From Eudorina sp. 2006-703-Eu-15 (Eukaryota > Chlorophyta > Chlorophyceae > Chlamydomonadales > Volvocaceae), in assembly GCA_003117195.1 (NCBI GenBank), contig BDSI01000037.1, positions 691,501 to 755,500 on the forward strand: 64,000 nt of DNA, given 5' to 3'. The stretch's first letter is position 1, and every line of letters begins with the position of its first letter. Positions 11,626 to 25,800 of this stretch are shown here, one piece after another. The position numbers and the translations under genes are program-made. Under the pieces are notes generated by a model that worked only from the letters and a program-made list of their open reading frames with translations, was not told the origin of the DNA and searched no databases.

Positions 11626-14600
11626 CTGGCTGGATGCTTGACTTGCGACAGGACTGCGTCGTGCTCAGCTGGTTTTTTCGTCGCCGCCTCACTGGCGCTC
11701 GCACAGCTGGTCTGTTGCAACTTTTTTGTGCACAATCAGTAGCTATCGCTGTGCCAGGGCTGCGTCCAAGTCTAGCTTCGACGGCTGCGCAAGCTACCCA
11801 GTCAGGATGTAGCTTTCAAGCCACGGCATTTTGGACATTGCATCCATAACGATATTGCAACTGTACAAAGCAAAAGGTCGAGATTCGCGAGGCGGCTGAA
11901 GATGGGCTGGAAACCTGCACACAATCGAACTCCGCAGCCCCAAAAGCTTGGAAACCCTCTTATATGACATCAAGGACTAAGTATAAATGCTGAAAATCAT
12001 TCTACCGGCTTGCATTTCCAAGTCCACCAGGCAAAAGGTGCCGCACGTACTTGCCTGCCATCCGCGAACAACGTCATGTTGTATTGTATTTTACTACCTC
12101 AACATAATGACATGTGGGAGATGTGCCGTCTGCTACTGAAAATGCTGCAAGGCCAGCGTTTTCCCGACAAATTATCGTACAAGTTGCTAATACTAAGCGT
12201 GATCATAACGCACAATGGTAATCCTTTGCCGAAAAATCTGCACCTCAGTCACAATCAAACGCAGGTCGGGTGCGTCGGTAGGGTTCCGAACCCCAAACCC
12301 ATTGAAAGGAATCCAGCAAAAATACAGGTAAGGCTACGAATCTCAGCCTCTACGTACAGCTGGTGCTGTTGTAATACAATCAATTCCGTGCACTCCAATC
12401 TTTGCGAAACCCTAGGCGCTGTGACCGTGTGAGGCATGTGGGCCCCCTTATGACCTTCAAGTGTGCCCCATGACAACTGAACTGTATCTAAAAAATTCGT
12501 CGGGATCGTTTGTTTCGCCGCCAAAATTGAAACTTTACGTGACCCAGCTTAGACGTACTGCCCAACAACGTCAATCTACAGGTTTCTCTGTATCGTAGAT
12601 GCTGGTCTGCGCGATCGCACCTATTTGCAAGATCGCGTGCATAAGAGCAGGCTACCGTAGGGTGCGAACAAAAAGCGCGCATGCTGCAACGCCAGGAACG
12701 CATTCCCCCAAGGTTCATCCAAAGTAATTTTGCCACATCATTATCAAACATGCCGGCACGGATACTCGGACGCTTTTTAGTACATCAGTCTCTCGGGTAG
12801 CCCTACGGCGGCTTTGCCGCACTACGTTCACCACCACGACCCGCACTACCACGCCCCTTGCGTCCATCCTAGCCCGCAAATCTTACCCTCTCACCTTACC
12901 CGCGTTGGCAGCGCCGTTACAAATGGGGATACTCGGTGCCCCTTCTTCGAGCGACCCTGGGGGGACCCGGTCGACACATCAAGCAGGCAACCCCTCGGAG
13001 AGGCAAAACGACGATCCAACACGATTTCCCAACCACTCTCAGTGCACCCACCGGGCCACCACTACCTCAGCGACCATGACGAACACGCAGGGCGCATTGG
13101 CAACCAACGACCATGGGGCCAGTCCCCAGTTCGAACCCCCATGTGATGGCTGCTGCCGGAGCGACTCTTGCATCAGCGCAAGATAACCTGCCCTGCCACC
13201 CGACCCTGCCACCCTGCAAACCCTGCCACCCGACCGGGACCCGCAGCAAGGGATCCAGGGATCCACTCCATGCCGGGTGGTCTGGAGTTCCACAGCCATT
13301 GGACAGCTGACCTCTCATTGCGCCTGTGTCAAGCTGTCAACGCACCCCTACGCACCGTTTGCGGGCGCATCGATCTCCTGCCGTGTGCCACACCCTCGAA
13401 GCCGGTTTGCACCCGGTTACCGCGCAAGGGCCCCAGACTGTTCAGGTACTGACCCAACCTGCATAGCGCTCGCGCTGAGGAGGTGGGGCGCCCGCGGTCG
13501 ACTTGCCGTACCGTCTGGATGAACAGTCCGAATGAAGACAGTCCTGCTGCGAGGCTGGCTGCAAAAATTCCTTCCGCTCTGCTTGGGGAACCTTGCCATC
13601 TTACACGGCACGGGACAAAGGCGGCCCGACAGAGGACACCGAGGCCAGCCTCGGCACGCTGGAGAGCAACGAGTGCAGGCGGGAGGCGCAGTTACTGCTG
13701 CGTCCATGCAACCCAAGCTTCTGTTTCCTCCCTCTTTGTCAGCAACGAACGGACTCGCGACTCCATCTCCAGGCACCTCCCTGCTCCCTCCTCCGAAAAG
13801 CACACAACCAGGCCCAAAAGGGACGATTGCGCATGTACATCTCAAACGCGCATGCGAATGCGATGCGGTGCAGATAATATTAGACGGTAGTTACCATTGG
13901 AAGCAGACGCTATCACACAAGACGCCAGGATTGAGCTGAGCAGGATGTCGATCCGTGAAGCCATGACCGACCCAGATCGCCAGATGATATCGTATACTCG
14001 TATTACCAATAATGCACAATAATGCAGCCGGAGCCGGACAACTGCATCCGCCAGTCGGGCGCGGGGAACCGTCCACGACGCAAACGCTACCCGAAATAAA
14101 AAAACGGATATGGAAGGTACCCAACGGTACACAACGTTGCGTTCGGTGCCGCGCGCCCCACACAGATCCACAGCACGCATCTGCCGTCACCATCTGCCAC
14201 ACGCCACCAGTGATCGTGCTCTGGCACATGTCACTCGTCAGACCTTGCGGCGCCAGGCTAGCAGCCAACACAACACAACCCGAACCGCAGCCGCAGCCTA
14301 AAACCTAACAGCACGGCGGCACACGCACAACCTTCCCCGATTGGCCGACCGATGGCGCCCACGGCCACACCGTGGGCTTGGGAAAACTCCTGCGCCGCAG
14401 CCCCTCTGTCGCAAAACGAGACGGCGAGTCAACTCAAGAACAGATCGGACAGCGGGGGTCCCCGTCCGGCCAGTCCAAGACATCCATCCCGACAGCGGCC
14501 CCCTGCCCGGCTGGCTTGACTGCTGGCTGGTTGCCTGTCAGAAAGACCAGGGCCGCAGACGCGCTCTCCCCTCCCTCGCGATCCTGACCGTCCGGGGGCC

Positions 14601-16889
14601 AATGATGGCGCAAGCAGCGGCCGCTGGGCCGCTGCTAGTTGGTCGCAGGACCCCGGAAGCGGTACCCTCCTAGCAGTCCGTGTCCGTACAGAATCGTGGC
14701 GGCCCGGCCGGCAAGCCAGCCAGGCAGCTGGCCTCGCAGCCGGCGCGTCACGGTGCTGCGGCGTCGCAGCGTGTGCCGACGCCAACACACAGGTGTGAGA
14801 GTCCGGTTGCGTGGGTACGACAAACCCTGGGCCCCCGAACCCCCTTGCGGGTGCTCAGCGCCTCGAATGTGAAGTCCAGAACCGTGCCGCTGACGACTAT
14901 GGCGAGAGCACGGGGTCAAGTGGTGCCTCAGGCAAGGGGCGGCGGCGGAAGCAGGCAAGGGGCAACACCAACCGCGTGTGACGCACCCAAAACACACCGA
15001 GCGCAGCGTGCCGGCGTAGATGCGACCAACCTTGCCACCGAGATACAGATCCCGCGCACAAATGGGATGTAACTTGGTATTACGCAATGGACTGCTATCT
15101 CGCGTCCGGCCGCGAGTTGCTGCTAAGCACCGAGGGATACCAAGGTACGGCATAACCATCATGTCGTACAACGGGGCGAGGCCCGGGCGTGGCGAACTCG
15201 GGGAGCTCTGGGGTGTACGAACAGCCGTACCATCCAGCCATGTACCGTGTGAAGGCGTAGTGATGACCAACGGGTGGGCCGCGACATTTTTGTACGGCAG
15301 CGAACGCACCGGAGCCGTATCGGTGAGGCGAGGACACTTGGCCGAATGCCGTGTCCGTGCGGCCGCACACCCAGTACGTACGGCATGAGAGACAAGTGAA
15401 ACATATTCGCAGTGCCAGGCTGAGTGCCCCCCTTTCCCCCATACCATATACAGATATCACCGCGCAACAGCACCCCCACTCCGTGAGTGCGACCATGGGC
15501 TGCGCCGCCGCTGGACGCCCGTGCCCACGGACACCACAGAACCTCGGATGGCGTTGGTGTCGTGGTAGTCCTCAAAACTTCAAGGCTCTGCCGTGCTGAG
15601 TGGCTGAAGCGGCGCCTACCCTCGAGGCCGACAGCAGTGCCCCCACCACACCCGTTCGCAGGCACGCGTGCAACCTAGGGCCCATGGATGCCGACACCAA
15701 GATAATTCCGCCGGGCAGACACCTTACCCTCCTGGCCTGCCCCGCCTTCCCTGCTCCGCCTCCGTCGACACTCCGCCGCAAAAAACAGGAGGGCCGTGCC
15801 AGCGTGCGCGCCGTCTCTAGCCCCCCCACAGGTCAGTGACCGGGCGCGCCGCAAGGCACCGACCCGATGCTTCTGACGCAACGAGCTTGTCTGTCCGTCT
15901 GTCCGGATGGCTGGAGATTTATGGAGCTCACGCGGCCCAGCAGCGCGGTCAGAGTCCGTCCCGCTGCGTCACACCAAAGGATGCATGATGACATGATTGC
16001 AACACGTCGCATAATGACTCCAAACACCGCCACCGCCACACCCCAACCCGCTGTGCAACCCTGCGCCGCCGGACCCGCCGCCCGCCGCCGCGGACCCCGG
16101 CGCTGGTGGGCAGCGGCGGCCCGGACAGTTCGCTGGGCCCTGGGCTTTCGCCTGAATGTCAATGGCCGGCCGGCTTCCTATTTCAGGACCCGGCCGCACG
16201 CACATCCGGTACCTCGCTCGAGGCGTGCTGTGTCCTGCAGCACTGACGACACTGATCGCCGTCATCTTGGTCAACATCAACATCAGCATCAGCGTCAGTA
16301 GCATCAGCATGAGAAGTTCTTCTCGATTTGCGTCTCTTAAGGTCTCTTCGTCGTCTTCATGTAGTCAGGAGGCACCCTAGTCTTCGCAGTCGTCGTTCGT
16401 GGATGAATGCTCAGTGCAAGCCATGACAACAGCAACAGCAGCAGCAGCAGCAGCAATAGCACCAACGGCAGTAGCCGCAGCCGCAGCAGACAGCCCAACG
16501 CCCCAAAACACTCAAACACTCAACACAATGCGGCACGCCATTTCGCCCCGGTCTGCGCTTTCCGTCCCCTCTTGCCACCCTGTGCGTGACGCCGCTTCGC
16601 CCCATGGACACGATCTGGAGTGACGGCGGCGCGGGGCTGAGGCAGCGGCGGCGATGGCCGGCTATGACTGCAGCAACTGGGTTGCAGCTGCGATGTGGTA
16701 CGGCACCGCGCTGCACGGAGCCTGCCCGCGTAAGCCTGCCACCACCACCACCACTACTGCCAGCACCACCGCCACCACCACCACCTTCACCACCTCTTCA
16801 GTGTGCACCCCGTCGCCCGCCTCGTGGACCCGTACCCTCTCTCAGTCACACCCACCCACAGCCAAACTCCATTCCCTTGATCCCGGAGG
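11626..16889. other. Spacer between the two channel genes, no supported gene
   Basis: About 11.6-12.8 kb is AT-richer. The rest has GC-rich short frames on both strands with no recognisable domain. It contains CAG-rich DNA around 16.43-16.46 kb and TACGGCA motifs at about 15.14, 15.29, 15.37 and 16.69 kb. It includes the 3' flank of the right channel and the promoter side of the left channel. Confidence 0.5.
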
Positions 16890-19800
16890 TCAGCGCTCGG
16901 GCGGTGACAACGCCGTCAGCTGCTTCTCAAGCGTACGATGCGACAAGTCGTCGCCGGTCCTCGCCCGCGTACCGCTACTCGCGCCGCTCCGGCCGCCGCC
17001 ACCGCCGCCTCCGCCGCCGCCGTCACCGGGTGGGGCCGCCGACAGGCTCGCCGAGTAGGCCGACGGCGCCACCTGCAGGAACGACTCCAGGGCGTCCCCG
17101 TTGCCCTCCAGGCGCTGGCTACGGCCATTGCCCGCTCCCTCCTTGGAGCCCTCCGGAGGTGTCGGCGGCGACAGCGGCCGAGGCGAACCCGCGGCCTGCG
17201 GCCCCCGGCGCAGCCCCGACGGGGGTCCAGACGCCGGCACAGTGAACGAGCCCGCGCGGCTGAAGCTCTGCTCCGTCTGCGCCATTGAGGTCGACGCCAT
17301 CCTCGGCAACGAGCCCTGCGGCCCCGGCGGCGGCAGCAGCGGCGCGCCGACATGCCGGGAGGGCGGCCGGCCCACGGGGGAAGCGCCGCCGACGCCCGCG
17401 CCTGCGCCGCCGCGGCCGTGCATTGTGAAGGACCCCGTCTTGCTCGCCGCCCTCAACGCCGCGGTGGCTGCCTCGTGATTGGGCCCCGGCAACCCCGCCA
17501 GCTCCGCACTCAGCCCCCCCGACATGCCGGTCGCGGAGGAGCGGCGTCGCGCGCCCACCGCGCTGCTCACACTCGCGGCCGACGTCGCGAAGCCCGTGGA
17601 GGAGCCCTTGCGGCCGCCGGTGTGGTTCGAGTGCGCGCGGGAGCCACCGATGTAGGGCCCGGACAGGGCCTCCGGGTCGGCGTTGGCGAGGAAGGCCGCC
17701 AGGTCGGCCTCGTTGAGGCCGGGGGTGGTGTTCTCCGTGATGCCGTCCACTCGGTGTCCGGACAGGAACTGAGTGAGGGAGGCGCGGCGCTGGCGGCGCG
17801 GCGCCGCCGCCGCAGGCGCATCGCCGCCCTGGCCGCTGTCTGTCAGCTCGCCGGTCTGGGAGTTGGCTGCGAAGTTGGGCAAGGTGCACAGCCGTCAAAC
17901 CCTTGCTGAAGGCTGTGCTCAAGAGCCAGGTCAGGAGCAACCAGAGACGGTTGCGTAGGACAGCACAGCACGGCGCAGCACAGCACGGCGCAGCAACCCG
18001 CACCCTGTCCTGCATGTGAAAACCCCATGCTGGAAGAGGTCGCCTTTCGGACCGACCCAAGGACCCATGGTCCACGATTGCGCGCGGTGCAGGCGGGGTG
18101 CAGGCAGGCGGCGCACCACCCTCTCGCACCACCCTCTGAGCCTCACCCGCCATCCGGGCCATGGAAGACAGCTTCCACAGCGCGTTGCCTCGCGGCATGG
18201 ACGGCTGGCGGCTCACGGTGCCCAGCGCGGTCATCCGGCGGCTGGAGCCCACGGAGCTGAAGGAGGCCATGCGCGCCAGCACCGGGGGCGGGGGCTCGCC
18301 GTCGTCCTCGTCTGCAGCAGGGGGATCCACACACACGCGCCGAAGAGTCGCACGCGGCAGTCAGAGACGCAGAGAAGAAGGCGGCACGGGCGGCAGTAGG
18401 GTAGTTACCGTGAAGCCTTGGGTCAAGGGATGGGGTGATAAGGGAGGGACGCCGGCACGCCATGTGCCTGTGTCCAAAGGCGACGCACATTGAGATCCCG
18501 GGCGGCCTGCGGTGTAGATTCGGCCAAGCGTGGCCTCCAAGCAGGGGCCACACGCGGAGAGAGAATGACGCGCTGCTGGCAGAGGCCAGGGCGAGGGTCA
18601 TTGTTGCGGCCGCCTGTGCCCTGCCGTACGTAGCCGGTATCGCCTTGAAATCGACACTGCCTCGCCCGCCGACGAACGCACGTACCGCCCGCCGACGCGC
18701 CGTGCACGACACGCACTCAGGCCAGGCCACCGCTGAACGAAGACACCCTTACCGAGTTTGAATTTTAGGGTCTCCTTCATTAATATACATATGTATATTA
18801 ATGGAAACCCTAAATAAAACAAACAACATCCTTACCTGACTCCAACAGCCCGCCCGGCGCGGTGATGCCGTGGCTGATGTGGTCGTGTGAGTCCAGGGAG
18901 GCGTAGTCGGACAGCTGGCCGTACTTGGTGGTGGCGGCGGCGCAAAGGCTCTGGACGGCGGCCGCGGCGGCGGCGGCGACGCTGGCAGCGCCGCCGGCAG
19001 CGGCAGCCGAGGCACCAGCGGCCGAGGTGGCCCAGCGCAGGTAGTCGGCGATGGCGGTCAGCTTGGCAGCCTCGGCCACTGCGGCGGGGGTCTTGCCCGC
19101 CGAGTCCTCCGCGTTGGGCCGCATGCCGCCCTCCTCCACCAGCCGCCGAACCTGCCAGGTGGTGGCGTGGGGCAGTTGGGCGGCGAGTCGTTATTGCTTG
19201 GCGTGCGCGGGCGGGACGCACAAGGCACGAAACGGCGCAAATACCGTAGCGCCGAAACCGAGCACGCGTTGGAATCTCCTTGCCGCGGCGCCCTACCGCT
19301 CTGCTTGTCACGTTGTCAGCCTCTCCGCCCTCGCGCGACCCTACGCGCCAACCTGACCACACGCAACTGGCCTCTCACGACCTCCTCACCATCTCCAGGG
19401 AGCCCGTGGCCGCCGCCGAGTGCAGCAGCGCCGACCCCTCGGCCGCGCGCACGTCGACGCTCGCCGCCAGCAGCGCCGCCACCGCGCGGACGTCCACCGA
19501 CAGCACGGCGGCGCGCATGTGGGCCAGCAGGATGGGGTCCCGCGGGTCAGGCAGCTGGATGCCGTTGGAGCGCAGGGCCGCCACAACGGCCGAGTGGCCC
19601 ATGCGCGCCGCCGCCACCAGCGCCAGGTGGCCCTCGTTGCGCAGCAGGTCCGGCTGGACCCACGCCAGCAGCAGCTCCGCCACGTCCTGCGGGGGTTCCG
19701 AGTGCTTAGATGAGAGACCCGCCCGGGTTTTGAGTGTGGCGGGTGCGCGTGCGGGTGCGGGTGCAGATGTGGGGGAAATGGCGTGGCGTCGAGGTGCTGG

Positions 19801-22800
19801 TCGGCAGGTAAGAGGTAACCCCCAGGGGTGTACAAGATTGGATTTCCACACAGCAGGATCTGACCCCCCACCCAGGTCCCATCCTGGCGCCGACGGACCC
19901 CGCCCGCACGCCCCACCCGCCCACCCATCCACCACCGCGGCGCAACCTTTTCGATAGGGGGCACCACAGCACCAAAGCAGAAAGAAGCTCAAAACGACCT
20001 CGGTCACACCCAGCACTCTTTTCAGGGCGAGGTCGCCCTGGCCCTGTGGAACCCTGTACACCTGCAACGGGGCAACGCCCTGGCCCTTTGGAGCCCTGCA
20101 CACCTGCAACGGGCCCCGCCCTGGCCCTGTGCCGCCCTGCACACCTGCAGCGGGCCCAGCCCTGGCCCTGTGCCGCCCTGCACACCTGCAACGAGCCCCG
20201 CCCTGGCCCTGTGCCGCCCTGTCCTGCGTTGGCCTGCACACCTGCCCGCCCTCTTTTCAGTCCCCCGACCGGCACCACCGTCCACCGACGTACCTTGTGC
20301 CCCTTGGTGGCTGCCAGCACCAGGCCCGTGAAGATGCAGCCGGGCCGAGAGTTGTGCGCGATGTAGCGCGCCCGGGACAGGTCGCCCGTGCCGCAGGCCG
20401 CCAGGAAGTCCGTGGCCACCTTCTGCCGGTAGCGCACGCCCGACCCTACCATCTGCTCGGAGCCCATGAGGCTCTCCAGGTAGGACACCACCGGCGTGGC
20501 GCCCACCCGCCTCGCCTCGTCCAGCGCCGTGTTTCCCCACCTGTCCTGGAAGTTGGGGTCCGCCCCGCCCTCCTCGACCAGCAGCTTGACGGCCGCCAGG
20601 TTGCCCTCCGCGCCCGCGATGTGCAGCGCGGAGCGCTTGTCGTAGTCGCACGAGTCGGGCGGCGCGCCGGAGCGGAGCAGGCGACGCAGCTTGACCAGGT
20701 CGCCCTCAAAGACGGCCGTACACATCACGCTGGCGACCGCCATCGCGTCCATCGCAAGGCTGCGAGAGAACAGGTCCAGCAGATGTCACGGGAGTTGAAA
20801 ATTGAGAAAATGACAGCCAGCGACCATGAGGCCCGCAGAATGCTGGCAGGCAAGAACCAGGGTCGGAGTTATATGAAGATGACCCAAACCCAGAAACCGC
20901 AACCCCCTAGGGTTGGGGGCGGGGTATCTTGTCCAGTCGCGAGGGCCGCCCAGACTTAGCAGGGCTGGTTCGGTGCCGATGCTCCCTGAACCCATGCCGC
21001 TGCGCAGCACACTACCGGTAACAGTAACGGTACCGGTAATAACGGCCACGCCCAACTCACGTGGCGCCGTAGCTGAGCAGCACGTCGATCACCTCATCGT
21101 GTGCGTTCTTCACCGCCTCGCACATCGCCGAGTTGCCGAAGGCGCTGCGGGGGACCCGGACCCGGACGGGGAAAGCGGGTGTCAACGGGTATAGGAAATT
21201 GGTAGATATTTTCAAACTGCGCTGCTGCCAGATAGAGCGACGGATGTCAACGGGTAGGTCAAGACGGCGGCACGGGGCAGACGGCAAGACGGCAAGGGTT
21301 CGGTCCAGACATCACGGCGCGGGTTGACGCTGACCGGGTTGGGGCAGTTTGGGCAGTAGACCTGGGGCGCGAGGTCGCGCCGATGTGCGCAAAAGCCGGA
21401 GACAAGGTCCAACCAACATAGCACGCCGCCTCCCCTCCCGCCGCCCCGCCCCGCGCCGCGCCGCCACTCACTCCAGTTGGTCGCTCTTGGCCCCGCTGTC
21501 CAGCAGCAGCCGCACCACCCCCTGCGCGGACAGGAGAGACGAACCCAGCCGCCAACCAGCCGTCAGCATTCACAGTCTACCCGGGCTGTGCCATGTTCGC
21601 ACGATCAATCATTGGGTCACGCAGGGACACACATCTATCTACGTACAATGCCTTTCCGCGCCTGCGAGCGGTGACAACACATCTCCTTGTGGACCTGGGC
21701 GTTGCACGGTCAGGTGGCCGGTGCCCGGTGGGCGGTGTCCGTACCTCGTGGCCGCCCGACGCCGCCAGCATCAGGCCCGTGCGGCCGTCGTAGTCAGCGC
21801 TGTTGGGGTTCATGCCCTGGTTGAGCATGGTGCGCAGCGCCTCGATGTCGCCTTCAGAGGCGCAGCCCAGGAACTCGAAGGTGCGTAGCTGGTCCACCTT
21901 GCGAACGTGGGCTCGCACGATGGCGCGCACGTCGTCCAGGCGGTTCAGAAAGTCGATGGTGGGCTGCGGCAGGATTTCTGCGCGCGTGGGGGAGGGTGGC
22001 AGGCGGGAATGAAGGGGGGCAGGTAAAGTGGTAAACAAAGGGGCCAGGTGGGAAGCACGCCGGAGGTTTCAAGGTGGTGGTCAGACGGCTGGCCGTGGCC
22101 AGGGCACGGGCGAGATCGGCGGACGGGAGCGGGGGCTGTCGTGTGGCTGTGTGGGCGCTCCGTCAACGAGGCAACCATGGGGGAACCGAGACTTCAGGTA
22201 CGCCGCGGCTGCATGCGACGTACGGTAGTGAAGCGGGCCTGGCCAACGAAATCCGACGCAGCGCCATCGTACAGCTCACTCCCGCTGTCATTTCTCTCTC
22301 TCTCAACACTGCGACACCGCAAAACACGTCACCAGGCGGGTGCAGCAGTCCACACACACACACACCTCCGGTTCTGCTTGTTCGCAGCTCGGCTTTTCTC
22401 CTTGCTAACACACACCTCCGCAGGTACACGGTGCCCTGCATCCCCTCCCCGCAGGCCCTCTGCGACCCATCTGCTCTTCCTCCCACCACGGGCGAGGAAA
22501 CCGCAATAAAAACACAGCTGGTGGTACCACAGCCAGCTTCACCCGCCTTACCCCGGATACGGTGCCCAGCAACCTTTGCCCCCCCCGCAGGCCCTCTGCC
22601 ACCCCATCAGCGCCTCCTCTCACCGGTGAGATCCACGGGCGGCTCCGCGTCCTTCTTGAACATGTTCTTGCCGCGCTTGGTCTTGCCGTGCTGCAGCGAC
22701 GTGCGCAGCTGCTCCTCCGTCAGCTGCGATACCTCCACGGCCGACTGTAGCTCCTGCGACAGCGCGTCCTCTGCGCGATGCTGCAGGTTGGTCAGCACCA

Positions 22801-25800
22801 GCCGCGCCTGCTGCGGGAACTGGTCCATCAGCTCCTCCCACGCGGCCTTGGGGATGCTCAGCACGCGCACCACGCTCTGCGACATGATGGTCTCGTTGGA
22901 GGGCACATCTACAGAGGCGCCAGACAGATCGGCGAGCGCGGGAAAGGGGGCCAGGAGGCATTGGATACTCAGGTACCGGTGTGCATGGACATTTTGAAGC
23001 CCGCTAGGACGGGGGAGCCAGGCCAGGCCAGGACCGGACAGGGTGACACGGGCTGTCTGCGGGAAGGCTGCACAGGCAGGCACGGCAGATAGACCGACCA
23101 GGCAGGCAGGCAGGCGAGGCAGGCAAGGCAGGCAAGGCACCCGATGGCAGCAATGGCTGACCCGTCTGGGACATCCCGGAGACCAGCGGGTCCCGCTCAC
23201 CGGTGAAGAAGGGCACCTCCGCAAGCGCATCGCCGCTGTAGCGCGTCATGACCTTCTTGCCCGTGGTCATCTCCATGAAGCCGTTGGTGCCGTCAATCAG
23301 AAAGTCTGCAGGGCAAGCAAGCGGGTTAAGGCCGGTCAGGTCGGGTCGGGTCGTAACGCAACCTCCTATTAAGACAGACAGACAGACAGACAGACAGACA
23401 GTATTCCGCAAAACCATCCGCCTCACACTCCCCTTCCCCTTCCCCGCCCGCCCTTACCTTTGATGCTGCCGTTGCAGCTGGATGTGCGGCCCATGCTCGA
23501 GTTCCGACCCACGCTGTTCATCCTGCTCATGGAGGCCGTCCGGCTCATGGAGGGGGTCCGCTTCATCTGCGCCATGGAGGCGTTGGGGTCACCACCGCCG
23601 CCGCCGTCGCTGCTGCGCCAGTTGCGGCTGGCGCGCGTGGAGGGGTCGTTGGTGGCAAACTGGCTGAAGGCGGCACTCAGATTGATCCCCGCCTCCGCCA
23701 CAAGCACCTCTCCCGATACGATGATGTTCAGCTCGGTCACGTTGTCGCCCTCGATGAGCAGCTGCACCGCGGGCATGAACAGCTCCACGCGCGCGACGGT
23801 GAGGAGCGCGTCCAGGAAGCGCTGCTTGCAGCCCTTGAAGAGGTAGCAGTTGCGCACGGGGTGCAGGTACAGGTGGCGCAGCACCTTGCGGCGGATGGTG
23901 GTGGGGTAGATGCCCAGCACGTGCTCGTCGTCGACCTGCTCGGTGTTGAAGGTGACCTCGAGGTGCTCCTGCATGGCGGTTTGCAGCCGCTGCGGAGCGG
24001 GGTGCGGGGAGGACGGGCGGCGAAGGCACGGTCACTCAAGGTGGCTTCGGAGGAGGAGAAAAGGGGACGACGCGCGTTCGCCCCATGCACCCTCGGACGC
24101 TCATTGTAACTCGCCCTACCTCGCCGGGCGGGGTGCGCTTCAGTATATCCCCGTACCTCTCTAGTAGCCCCGTACCTCCGGCAGCCCGAGCCCCGTACCT
24201 CCGGCAGCTCATTGTTGACGCTGAACTCATTCAGGTTGGTCATGCGCTCCCTGAAGGCCTTGCTGCGCTCGTCCCCCTTGACCACCAGCATGGTCACGGT
24301 ACCCAGGATGTAGGCGCCGAGGAACAGGTTGAACAGGCTGGGGGGAGGGGGGGGGCCAGGGAGGGGGGCAGTCAGGGAGCGAGAAGGGAGGGGCAAGGGG
24401 CGGAGGTCAGGGTGGACGGGTGCGGAGGCAAGCAGGCGACGCCATGGCAGTGCACGGAGGTGTACCGTTGCCGTAGCTGCAGGTGCAGCCGCGGTTTCAG
24501 CCGCGGTGCAGGACGGCCCCTACAGGCCCCCTCCCAATCCCATCATGATCGTGACCAACGCCAGCGGGCTGCCCTGTAGTGATTTCCTTTTACACCTTCC
24601 TGGAGCCCGCCGCCAACAACCCATCTGCGCGCTTCCTCTGCTCCGGGGCGCGGGTGCCATCCTCCTCAGACTCGCACCCGACGACGGGGCCCTTCTTTCG
24701 CATCCTCGGCCCCTCCAGACCAGGCGTGTGATTTGCTTTCACCCCTTTCTGACAGTCCTCCGGCTCGGCGAAGGCAAACGACCATCAAGGGGTCCACCTG
24801 AAACACCAACCAAAATTGCATGCACGGCAGTGCGGTAGCAAGTAGACTCACAGGTAGACGATCATGAAGGCCTGCTCCGGTACGGAAGATGCGAACAGTT
24901 CCGCATCGCCCAGCCCCGTGAAGGCGCTGACGCTGAAGTACAGCGACAGCAGGTACTTCTCGTACACGGGCCGGCCGAAGATGCGCTCCGCGTTGCGGCC
25001 CACCCAGGAGTTGGGCGAGAACTCCTGGTGTGCCGCCACGTGGTAGAGGATGCAGGCCGCCCAGTGCGTCGTGAAGAAGACGTAGGTGTAGTTGCGGGTC
25101 AGCATCAGCGTGCCCTGGCTCAGCACCATGCGGTAGTCCAGGTCCGCGAACATCTCGAACACGCGGTACATGCGAACCTGCGCGTGGGTGCACGCACCGT
25201 CGGCAGACATCGAGCTCTAATAATGAAATACAAATAATATATATATTTACATGTTATAATATCCCACCATATATTTACAAGATTACAACCGCATATATCA
25301 TACACAAATCCCAACACATAAACACACCCCGCCGTGGTGCTGTACTGTGATGGGTTTCCCTTATGAGCTGTACGGCATGTCGGACGATCGGACACCAGCC
25401 ACAGCTCATCTTCCATGTACTCTGTTGGCGCCGGAGCTTGGGACCCTCGATACAGCACCGCCTTCCTTCCTGCCCCACGGGCAACCCGTGCTCGGTCGCA
25501 CGCAGCCTCCCGGTGCCGCGAGCGCGGAGCGAACACATCGGCCGGGCCATGGCACACGCGCGTTGAAACGGCCTCCTCCCGCCGCCCCAGGCGCCGGAGG
25601 TTTCCCACGTAGCACCCAGTCCCGCCCCAGCCCTACGCACCAGCGTCAGCAACTTGATCCAGGCCAGGCCCGTCAGCACTCTGTCGCTGGCTCCCAAGGC
25701 CGCCGCCGTGTCAATGGTGATCCAGTCAGCCGGGAACCAGCCCACAAAGTCCATGTAGAACTGCCAACTGCGGGGCCGGAACGTGGGGACATAGGTGAGA

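Noticed and set aside
12010..12432. 140-residue plus-strand frame in the AT-richer spacer
   Set aside because: No domain, no splice context, and composition follows the surrounding non-coding DNA.
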